DNA from: Metarhizium brunneum
Lineage: Eukaryota > Ascomycota > Sordariomycetes > Hypocreales > Clavicipitaceae
Length of the DNA: 64,000 bases
Direction: 5' to 3'
NCBI RefSeq assembly: GCF_013426205.1
Contig: NC_089422.1
Span: 2,728,001 to 2,792,000 of the forward strand
Part shown: piece after piece, positions 55,093 through 64,000 of the stretch
Layout of the letters: each line of letters starts with the position of its first letter
Position numbering within the stretch: position 1 is the first letter of the stretch
Notes under the pieces: model-generated
Told to the model about the DNA's origin: nothing
Databases searched by the model: none
What the model saw: the letters and a program-made list of their open reading frames with translations, nothing else
Position numbers and translations under genes: made by a program

Positions 55093-58000
55093 GTACTCAA
55101 GTCCACATGTACCGACATTCTAAGCCCTAGCGTCTGGTGGCAATCAATATCAAAGTGGCCAGCCAAGCACGCAGTTGTCAGGCAACATTGAACCCGGGCA
55201 CTCAAGCAGGCACGGGCAGTGCGAAGGCGACTTGACATTGAAGACAGGGGCCCAATGTTCGCCGCCAGGCCCCCCTTACCCGCTTTTTCCTCTCGATTTT
55301 GGCGCTGAAGCGGTCTGTTGACCTGCTGAAATTGCTTCAGCTCCACCGCGTCGTCACCGCAAACCCCCCGAGAGCAGCACGTTTTTCAGGACGTGATCGA
55401 ACATTGAATGCTTTCGTCTCTCCAGGTCGTCTCTCGTCTCCCTGATTCTTCTGCCTGGTGGACTCTATGGGGAGAAATTGATACATACGTCCGTACAGAC
55501 TCCGTATTCCTCCCTAGCTCAGGCGCTGCGTTTCGGCATCCCACTCCCGTACATGCTAACTTGCCATGATTACTCCGTATTTCGCTACTCCGTACGCAAT
55601 CAGCTACTCAAGTTGGTCACGCTGACGGACCATGAATGAAACCGTCTCCTCTCAGCGCCACCAGGTGAAACGGTTCAAGCATTTGTGTGGGGTCGCTCTG
55701 CATTGTGCCGTCAGGAGCTCAATCCATCGAAAATGGACCAAGGTGAATACTCCGCTATATGTACCTTGGGTAAGACTCTGGGATTAGTTATCGAAATACT
55801 ACCTGTTTACTCCGTACACGCAGTACTCCGTACATAGCTAACTATTACATGCTCAATGGCACAGCATGCCTGTGTACCTAAAGTACTAGGTACATAGTTA
55901 CCACGCCACACACTCGACTTCGTGACGTCTCCAAGGCACAGCCGCCGTAGTGTGTCGCGACCGGCACCGAGGCAGTTTCGCTGCGACCCGAGTGCTCAAA
56001 CAGCTGTTCGTCGAAGGAAAGCAGACCAGAAGTCACCAGATTCTCACTTGGCGGGGCGCTCTGGTGCTCATGCACCATCCTCCGCAACGTGGGCGGCTCG
56101 AGAAACAAGCAGAGAAGCCGGCTCACTGGCCACCAGACCAGACATCACCACCGTCATCGTCGTCACTCATCACCGCACTGTGGCGTTTGGAGCCTCCACA
56201 AGTCTGTCGATGTCTCGGGGTGGCCTGAATGCCTGTATGTACGGAGTACCCTTGCCAGCCTTGGCCAGGCAGCGACCATCAGTCAGCCAGACGTCTCAGG
56301 GCTCGTCCAAAGAGTCGTGCATACTAATAATCATGTTGTAACCATCCCCATCGCAGCCTTGGTGGCCAGATCTACCGTCACTTTTGCGTGCCTGGGCGTT
56401 AGCTGCGCCAGTTGGAATAATACCGGTTTGGCTCTTGTGCATATCTTGCCAATGGAACCCAATAAGCTTTTGTTTGGAGGCTTGGCTTGGTTTCCTATTA
56501 GTACCATCCTGTCCGAGCCTGGTTGATGCAGCAAAAGAACCAAACTAGCCGTGGCCGTGCAACTATCATTTACCGGCTACACAATGTTGCTGCAAGCTAG
56601 TATCAATGTCTTGTAGACATGCGCCGTCACACAGCCCCGAGCACACGGGGCAAAGTGCGATCAGAGTACTAATCCAATGGCTCTACGGAAGAGTGTCCTG
56701 CGAGACACTGTCGGCGCGGCCAAGTGGCGATACGTGCAATCATCCCGTGAGAACTGGCGGAATTATCCCTTCTTGCCTTCCAAACTGAAGCAGGTGTTGC
56801 GTACGTAGGTTAACCCTCTTCCAAACCTTATTAGACGGCATTACTACTATTGTACATATGTACATATGGATCTCCGTCTTCCATGCACACAGGGCATTGC
56901 TGCAATGGACAAAACTGGTGGTTTTACCAGGACCAGGTCGACCATGAAGTTGAGTTGGCGTCTACCAATAACTAACGTGTAGTAACTGGTGCTACTGCAT
57001 TAAAGCGCCTTTAAAGAAGACTTGGTATGAGCATGCGGATAAGCATTCAGGTAATCTGCCATCCATCCGAGAGCTTTTGATTCACAACTATGGGGCTCGG
57101 GGACAGATAGGCATAGTCTCGTGATAGAAACGAAGTCGATGCAGCCATGTCGCACCTGTTTCCAGAAAGGGTGGTCCAAGGAGACAAGACTACCGCTCCC
57201 AGGACGACCCTGAGAACACTATCCAGTGCTCGATCCTAGGCCGATAGCCGTCCAACAACTCATGGACATGGCTATCTAGCAACATTCATGTACTCCGTAC
57301 TGGTGGGTAAATATATTACCCAAGAGACCACGGAATAACGTAGGAGAGTCTGCCGTGGTCGAGTACCGCTGTCCGGTCTTTTTGTTTGTTCTGCCTCCGG
57401 CCCCCTTTCCCGTATATCGACTTGGCTTCTCACCAAGATGGCAAAGATGCGGACAGAAGCAGCGAATTGACATCATGGCAAACTTTCCAAAGAACCGCTT
57501 CCATGGTGGCCCGAGCCCCATTGCGGACTCTGTACCAACCCCAACGAAGCAATGACAACGTTCTGATATGGGGTGGAGACATGGAAGCATCAACGGTGAC
57601 CACCGTCGGGTTATTCTCTGGACCCTATCAATCGCCTCGTGGCTTATCGCTCATCGTCGATACTACTCCGTACCGAGCAATGATATCCTCCCCCCTCCCC
57701 GCTAAGCTACTATTGCCTCTAGGATCCAAGGGGGGACGCAACGTGGGATAAAAATGAGGATTTGAAAAACTTCAACTCGTTCACCGATATGGCATCACTA
57801 CTTAAGCTATTCAACACTGTCTGGGGACGTTTGAAATCATATTCCGGAGCAAAGTTCAAGCAAGAAGGATTTTCCCATTAGAAGGTAGACCAGCCATGCA
57901 CAATGTCCAAATCCACTCGGGGCCAGCTTTAAGTTGTAGTACTCCATACACCGCTCTTTGTTTAGGCTCGAGGCTCATTCGGCAAGGGTGTTGCTTGCAC

Positions 58001-58547
58001 ATACCGGGTACATTGTACACAGCGCACGACTCCGTGCTGACAGTTGTACATAAAGTTTGTTGGTTCGTCGACCAGGCGTGCCTCACAGTGCCAGTCCCTT
58101 CTTCTTCGACAAAGACCCTGGACAGGCCGCTGCAAATAAGTGAAGGACCTTTTTGGCCACGGAGCTGGCATGAACCAATCCGCATGGTCCCGGCGCTCAC
58201 GCCGCTCCATCCCACGTCGATTGCAAGCTGGAGGAGAGGTTGGTGAGGGTGGTGTCGTGCAACCCAAGCCTTCTTCGAGAGCCGAACCCGGTCAGGTTCA
58301 CCAGCCTCACGATGCAAAATCGGTCAGGCCAGCCACATGCAATGCTCCGAGGCTGACGGTAAGGTTGAACCTGGAAGACGATGCGGAGTACGGAGTATGG
58401 ACTACACCACCGGTTTGTTGCGAGACCAATCTAGCCATCAAGAGACTCTCCGGGAGAGTGTTGAGCATGTCGGTAGCCGCATGTTTCGCCGGTCCAAAAA
58501 GAGCGCATCGAATCGCTTTGTGGGCAAGTGATGATTGATACGGAGTA
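55084..58547. repeat. Dense field of TACTCCGTA / TACGGAGTA nonamers
   Basis: Exact copies start at 55084, 55571, 55586, 55808, 55824, 56240, 57291, 57664, 58389 and 58539, with one-mismatch copies between (for example near 55,498, 57,942). About seven more exact copies are scattered over the rest of the window outside recognised exons. Confidence 0.85.
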
Positions 58548-58891
58548 GATGTGCCATGTTTTAGACGTCAAGGCCGTGGCTGCGTCCGCCATTTACATCC
58601 TCCGCATCCATCTCTGCTCAGCAATATTTCACATACGAGGCAACAAGTTCGAAATCTAGAAGCACGCCATCCGTCCCGGGTAGGCGGAACCTCCCAGATC
58701 CCGAGGAACCACCAAGCAAGAGCCGGTGGTGGGGTCTGAGCTTCAACAACCTCGGCGACAACTTCACTCGACTCGAGATACGTAACATGCCCGCTATGCA
58801 GAGTAAATTGGACATTGTTTCCCCTCGTACCCCCGAGAAGAAACCCAGAAAAGAGAAAACCCAGCACCGTGTCTGAGGCGGAATTTCGGCC

Positions 58892-60294
58892 ATGCCCCAG
58901 TTCAACTATGAGTACCGCGCATCCCGCACAATCGAGTACGCCGTCCTCACAGCCGCTGCGTGTCTCTCGATATATTGGTACCTACAGCCCGTCCTGAGCC
59001 CCGGCGACCCCGTGAAGCCGACGAGAGTGATTTGTTCCAAGGCCAGGCAAGCGGCGAAGCTGGCATCGGCAGATTCGACTCGGGCTTCCTCGCTGGCGCC
59101 TAGGAAGTTGGCACCGTCGTATGCGCCGGGCGTGTTTCCCGGCGGGAGGGATGTGGAAACTGCGTACGGGACGATAAAGGTGTTTGAGTGGGGTCCCGAG
59201 GACGGCGAAAAGGTGCTGTTGCTGCATGGCATCGGGACGCCGTGTGTTGCCTTGGGAGATATGGCGCGGGAGTTTGTCAGGAAGGGGTGTAGAGTGATGC
59301 TTTTCGGTGAGCTTGCCATTTTCCATCGCGACACACTGCTCTTCTCTTTTTCTTTTCTTTTTCCAAAACTGCTTGCTATAAGCCCCTATAGAAATCAAGT
59401 CTGCAAGATACAAACTCAAAAAAAGAGTCACCTGTCCGCTTATACATGTCAGAATCTCGCGCGCGCTGATCTAACCATGCCACAGACTTATTCGGCAGAG
59501 GATACTCCGACGCCCCAAGCGATCTCCCCTACGATGACCGCCTGTACACCAGCCAGATCCTCCTCGTCCTCGCCTCGTCCCGCATCCCCTGGACCGGCTC
59601 ATCCTCCTTCCACATCGTGGGCTACTCCCTGGGCGGCGCCCTCGCCGCCGCCTTCGCCGCCTACCACGCCAATCTCCTCCGCTCCGCAACCTTGATCTGC
59701 CCCGGCGGTCTCGTCCGCCCATCCCACGTCAGTCTCAAGTCGCGCATCCTGTACTCCGAGGGCCTCCTCCCCTCCTGGCTCGTCAACGGCCTCGCCAGAC
59801 GCCGTCTGGAACCCCGGCCGGGCACGGCCAGCGCCGACATCCCGGACCCTAGCGTCAACACCGTAGACGGCGACGACTCGCAAGACGTCGACTTTGACCA
59901 AGTCCCCGTGTGCGCGGGGGATGCGTCCGGCCCCAAGGTCGGGGACGTGGTCAGATGGCAGCTGCGGAATAACGCCGGCTTTGTACCCGCGTACATGAGC
60001 ACCATTAGAAACGCCCCCATCTACGGACAGCACGAGGGAGTGTGGAGGCGGCTCAGTGAACAGCTTGCTTTGAGGAGGGAGGACGAACAGGTGCCGGGTT
60101 TGGAGGGAGGTAGGATATGCTTGATTCTGGCGGAGAGAGATCCGATCGTGGTCAAGGAGGAGTGGATTGCCGATTCATTTGCCGTGCTGGGCGAGGAGGC
60201 TGTTGATATTAGAGTTCTCAAGGGCGGTCATGAGATTGCCATTTCGAAAGGAAAGGAGGTTGCTGATGTTGCCATGGCGGCTTGGAGGCGATGA
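58892..60294 (+). CDS. Membrane-anchored alpha/beta hydrolase
   Basis: Two exons: 58892-59306 and 59486-60294, giving 407 aa. One N-terminal hydrophobic helix (about residues 14-32) is a probable membrane anchor. The hydrolase fold follows: VLLLHGIG (oxyanion His112), DLFGRGYSD after the splice joint, the nucleophile elbow VGYSLGG (Ser186), the acid in ILAERDPIV and the His in LKGGHEIAI. This is the arrangement of serine esterases or lipases of the MhpC/AB-hydrolase-1 type; the substrate cannot be told. The first part of exon 2 (59,486-59,800) is very GC-rich. The 179-nt intron has a GTGAGC donor, a CTAAC branch site and a CACAG acceptor. Reading through the intron would replace the DLFGRG motif, so splicing is needed for an active enzyme. 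Confidence 0.9.
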
Positions 60295-60679
60295 TAGACA
60301 CAAAGACATAGACTGGCCTGATGAGCACTAGAGCAGAGAAGACAAAATCGCGAAAAAAAGGGGTGACGAGGGGCGGACCATTAGAATAATAGATTATATT
60401 GTACCGTCTTGCCATCTGCAACATGCATCGCTGTGACAGGATATCGAAGCCTTACAACTCCAAAGCGCGAATCAAAAAAAAAAGCCCCGCCCCGTGTAAT
60501 GTCGCTAGTCATAACGCCGTAACACCGTCTGTTCCCCTCTTAGCATGTAATACCTGACATGATTCTTATAATCCGCCCGTCTTTTTGCTTTGCATCCCAA
60601 AAACGCCGGGCCGAAACAAATACTCCACAAGTAAAAAAAAAAAAAAACCAAAAGCTAACAAAGACGCTTATTAGAGTCT
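60295..60679. other. Convergent intergenic region
   Basis: 385 bp between the 3' ends of the hydrolase (plus) and cyclin C (minus). A-rich tracts at about 60,474-60,483 and 60,634-60,648. Nothing else seen. Confidence 0.55.
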
Positions 60680-61765
60680 CTATTTATCTAAACCTCGGGC
60701 CTTAACAAAACGATTAATTTGTTCCCGGGTCAATTTTTCATTGTACTGCTCGTAGAATTCGTATAATGAAATCATCTCCTGAGTAGCGTCAACCATGGCC
60801 GCGATATCAACACTACTTTCCGCCAGCCAGGCGGCAAAATATTGCACCCTGGATATCCGGGCTTCCTGCTGCTTCTCCTTGGACTCGGAGGCCGAAGGAG
60901 GATCAGGCAAGCCGTGGATATTGCTGCCACCGTTGCCCCTTGCGGCCTGGGCCAGGGCTGCCTGGGCGGCGGCAAGACCGGCGGCGGCGGCAGAGCCCGA
61001 TCCTGCCTGGCCGGGGGCGGTGGAATTGGGCCGAAGGACGAGGGCGAGCAAGATGGCAACGAGGGCGATGACGTGCGGTGCGCAGAGGAGGGGCAGGTCG
61101 CTATTAAAGGAGTCGTTGATGACGGAGCGTGCGAGTTGCACGTCCTCATCTACCAGTGACAACTCTGTCCGCAGCGACGTCAGTGTCCTGTATGGCTGGT
61201 GCACGATGAGCTGCGAGCTCATTTCGCTGATAAGGTAGAACTCGCACTCTCCGATCTTGGATGTATCTAGGCCGATGAAATCTTGCCAGAGCTGCCTGGC
61301 CTCGGTCACGATGAGCCGAATGTGCTGCGGCGCCTCTTCCATCTTGCAGGCCAGATAGAGGGAAGTTGTGATGACGAGGTATGGGTTCGTAGATCGGACG
61401 GGGACCTTGATGTAGAATCGCTTCAGGTAGACTTGCGCAGTCGCCATGGCCTGTTGGCGGATGCTGAGCCGTTTTGCCAGGCGGAGTAGTTCTGAATGAG
61501 AGGTTAGCGGAATGCCTGGCGCACGGGGGGGCCGCAGTGAGGAATAAATAGGTAAATAAATATAATAAACAAGGAGGAAGAAGGAGGAAAGAAAAACAGA
61601 CTAACGCTGATTGAAATATATGGCAAGATGGCGTGGCTGCGGCAAGGGAAACATGCGCACGAGGTCGGCATTGTCATCGTCGAGCTTCTGACGCATGGTA
61701 GAGAGCTGATCCTTGGTAAATAGCCAATGCCGCCTCTGCGTCGACTCCCAGTAGTTGGCGGACAT
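60680..61765 (-). CDS. SSN8: Cyclin C, Mediator kinase-module subunit
   Basis: Two exons on the minus strand: 61765-61606 and 61491-60680, giving 323 aa. It begins MSANYWESTQRRHWLFTKDQ, the cyclin C start. The first cyclin box continues over the splice joint (YFNQ|QLLRLAKRLSIRQQA, MATAQVYLKRFYIK, NPYLVITTSLYLACKMEEAP). The second fold includes FYLISEMSSQLIVHQPYRTL and ARSVINDSFNSDLPLLCAPH. A Gly/Ala-rich insert of about 45 residues (about 195-240) interrupts it before VQYFAAWLAESSVDIAAMVD. With Cdk8/Ssn3, Med12 and Med13 it forms the repressive kinase module of Mediator in the nucleus and, in yeast, is also released to mitochondria under stress. The intron is 114 nt. Confidence 0.93.
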
Positions 61766-63506
61766 TTTTGCAAAGGACGAGAGCCGCCGAGGCAGCTCGC
61801 AGACTCTCTGGGAGCAGAGCAACGAGAGGAGATGAAGTCGAGCGGGAGGCGCCGGCACCGGCCTTGCAATCGACACAAGAACCAGGACAGACCGGGCGGT
61901 GAACCACCAGAATGACGACGGTCCCAGCCCTGCTTAGTAATGCAGGAGAGGTCGCTTCTTTCAGGCCCATAAATAGCCATGTCTCTATTTCTGGATCGTC
62001 GCAGCCCTGTGTAAAGTAGCCAAGTAATTTTCACCCAACATCTGAAGTACGGGGTAGTCTTTCTATTTTCAATTGGCAAAGCAATTTTGCCGCTGTGAGA
62101 GAGTGCCACTTGGCAAACAGCAGACGTGTAGCCGATATTAAAGCAAGAACTCAGCTCTCATACTTTATAGGTTTTCTTGAGATATTTCTAACCCGGTGAA
62201 TCGTACTTTCATCATTGTTCTTGTTGCTTATCTGAATATGAGTGAGTAGTAAGTACCTTACCCGGCTGCTGGCAAGCTTCGGGCAATGCTTGTAGTAGAA
62301 ATCTGGAAAACTGGACCGGACTACTTGGTTGGAAACTCACATTTTATACGTGAACAGGATAATTTAATTCCCCGCATAAGACAATAGCCCACAAATCTAG
62401 CTCAACTTGTTGAAACGAAAAGTTATCTACACCAATGACGTCATTTCCACTATTCGCACTTGTAGACGACAATTGTCTTTTAGTCTTACTCAAGCCCTAA
62501 TCAAGACAAGCTCTTTATATCGCGCCACCCTTTATTACAGCAAGCTCCAAAGTCAACCATTTCTCGCGTCTATAAATTTAGAAGAACATCCAGCGCCAAT
62601 ACATCAGGTTTACCAAGTTTAATTTTTTTCATCCTGTCCTGATTATCATGCACGCGCATCAGGTAAGGCCAATAAAGTTTAACTATATAGTTAGTTGTAG
62701 CTAGACCAGGGAACTATGATACTCCGCGTTATGATACCGAGTATAGAAGAGGCGCGTACACGTGCGAGGAAGGCAATCTCGCGATAGCCTCAGCCACTGC
62801 AAAAGATGACCCGACATAACCAGTGGCGGATAAAGTGGGACTCGATAGTTGCGGTTAAACATCGGGCGAGTTCAAATTTCACAACACTAACATTGAAAAG
62901 ACCAGCATGCTCCAGCAGGCCAACTGAGCGTCTGAGCGCCTGAGCGCCTGAGCAGCGTCCCCTCACTGCCCTCAGCGGCCCCCTTCCCAGCCACTCCTCT
63001 CTTTGCCCAGCACCATGTTGAGCTGCACTGGTTGAACTCTTTCGCCGTGCTGCTAATTCGCCTGCTGTGATTTGCCGCGACTCCCTATTATAGCGGAGCC
63101 TGGATGTCTGAGACCTGTGCTTGTTCACTCTCGGATTGATAGGCGATAGAGGAAAGCACTGGCTAGGAGAGGCTACCTCTCGTTCAATGTTCCCGTCAAA
63201 TGGATTTCTGGCCCAGATAATAGCCATTCAAAGTTGACCAAGAACTCGCTCTCGAGCTCGGATTCTCCGCCGCCGCCTGGCTCCCCAAGTGCTCCAGTCC
63301 GACGTCACTGTGCTGCATTATTCTTTGTATTCACCTTGCGGCCTCTTTGCTCTCCCTCCTCCCATTGCACCAACCACCGCTTGTGTCCTACGATGCTGTT
63401 ACAAGAATAAATCGCCAATTCCACCACGCGAGAGCGACCGTTGCATCCAATCCCCCGTCGCTGCCCCTAGCTGCACGACGCCGCTCGCATCCTCGATGCC
63501 GTCGTC
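61766..63506. other. 1.7-kb divergent intergenic region
   Basis: Lies between the starts of cyclin C (minus) and the EF-hand gene (plus). AT-rich around 62,150-62,720, where only short unsupported ORFs occur. It contains a CTGAGCGC 8-mer tandem at 62,924-62,955. Confidence 0.5.
62924..62955. repeat. Four tandem copies of an 8-mer (CTGAGCGC)
   Basis: Units CTGAGCGT, CTGAGCGC, CTGAGCGC and CTGAGCAG lie head to tail. Confidence 0.95.
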
Positions 63507-64000
63507 ATGAGCGCCACCAAATTGGTCTCGGACGCCGAGCGACGGTTTGGAGAGTCGCCCAACGAACGCGATGCCAGAGTTGAGCGTCTCTGGTCCAGAT
63601 TGGACCCTACCGGCAAGGGAGAATTGGACTTGAAGGGCCTGCAGAAGGGTTTTAGGCGCATTGATCACCGTGAGCCTGCATCCAACCATATTGTCGCTTT
63701 CGGCATGCGCGGGAGCTTTGTTCGCTGACCCTGGACGCATGTGCGCGCACCAAACAGCTCTGAAGAATGCCAACGAGTTGTTGAAACAGATTATGAAGGA
63801 GGTCGATACGAACCACGATGGCAAAATTCAATACGAAGGTATGCTTTGCCGCCTCGAGATGCCGTTTCAATTTTTTTTCTCTCCCTTCTTCTTTCTTCTC
63901 CCCTCCTTGTCCAGCAGCTACCATGTCCCCACTGCAAACCCAGAACCGCGCCGCGAGCTTCAAGCTCTGGCAGTGAGCACGATAAGCTAATGTTTACACT
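63507..64000 (+). CDS. EF-hand protein, probably calcium-dependent mitochondrial carrier (partial, 3' end off window)
   Basis: Exon 1 (63507-63669) encodes MSATKLVSDAERRFGESPNE, then RVERLWSRLDPTGKGELDLK with a first EF-hand-like loop (DPTGKGELDL). Exon 2 (63758-63838) encodes LKNANELLKQIMKEVDTNHD plus GKIQYE, a canonical EF-hand loop (Asp at 1, 5; Gly at 6). A third exon probably begins near 63,943 after AACCCAG and ends at a GTGAGC donor near 63,975, but its frame is less certain. N-terminal EF-hands with this spacing and the KGLQKGFRRIDH phrase fit the regulatory domain of short calcium-binding ATP-Mg/phosphate carriers (yeast Sal1 type). The carrier domain itself is outside the window, so this is a family-level guess. 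Confidence 0.7.

Larger units (their letters stand above)
52733..58891. other. 6.2-kb gene desert
   Basis: No supported protein or RNA gene; the longest ORFs (about 210 codons, 52976-53611 minus) fall in the leader of the 52059-52732 gene and have no recognisable product. The stretch is marked by 11 exact TACTCCGTA nonamers between 55,084 and 58,547, a palindrome cluster at 55,016-55,092 and a small tandem repeat at 53,505-53,534. Confidence 0.5.

Overview
The window reads as a nuclear chromosome segment of a filamentous ascomycete. Genes have short introns (about 50-180 nt) with GT-AG ends and CTAAC-like branch sites. The protein families are typical of Pezizomycotina: PtaB/Ldb1, HbrB, a Vps39/AvaB-type protein, a PaxU-like hydrolase and Gon7. 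Within Pezizomycotina I suspect Sordariomycetes, order Hypocreales, perhaps Clavicipitaceae; that is an inference from protein resemblance and intergenic style and has not been tested. Gene models below were built by hand from splice signals. For each spliced model that lies wholly inside the window and is listed with defined exons, exon lengths sum to a multiple of three.

Layout, left to right. 0-5 kb: the 3' end of an ABCB-type ABC transporter, then a five-exon SPX-domain phosphate transporter (Pho87/90/91 type). 5.5-12.7 kb: Vam6/Vps39 (HOPS), GON7 (KEOPS) on the minus strand, and a divergent HbrB-family TORC2 subunit. 12.7-18.3 kb: a long GC-rich leader followed by the six-exon PtaB/LIM-binding regulator with a 41-glutamine run. 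19-22.4 kb: an unknown Pro/Val/Ala-rich protein and a bifunctional 6-phosphofructo-2-kinase/fructose-2,6-bisphosphatase, both minus strand. 22.4-39.3 kb: sparse, with a secreted aspartic protease, a PaxU/TMEM53-like hydrolase, one unresolved minus-strand gene and one possible 80-residue protein. 39.3-41.2 kb: a three-KH-domain RNA-binding protein. 42.7 kb: a small cysteine-rich ORF. 44.4-47.9 kb: a WDR48/Bun107 homologue. 48.3-52.7 kb: a Pet8-type S-adenosylmethionine carrier, a small probably mitochondrial protein and an unknown fungal protein, all minus strand. 52.8-58.9 kb: a 6-kb gene desert rich in palindromes. 58.9-61.8 kb: a membrane-anchored alpha/beta hydrolase and cyclin C (SSN8). 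The window ends in the first exons of an EF-hand protein, probably a calcium-regulated mitochondrial carrier.

Most genes are housekeeping: phosphate, vacuole fusion, tRNA modification, TORC2, glycolytic control, Mediator and deubiquitination. They do not form an operon-like or biosynthetic cluster. The PaxU-like gene stands alone without other indole-diterpene genes.

The most unusual signals are three. First, a 112-codon open frame with no ATG runs directly into the SPX transporter start. Second, the nonamer TACTCCGTA occurs about 18 times outside the recognised exons, with a dense cluster at 55-58.5 kb. Third, perfect palindromes built on CCTAGG and AGTACT occur in the gene-poor segments. 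I found no tRNA, rRNA, CRISPR or intact transposon.
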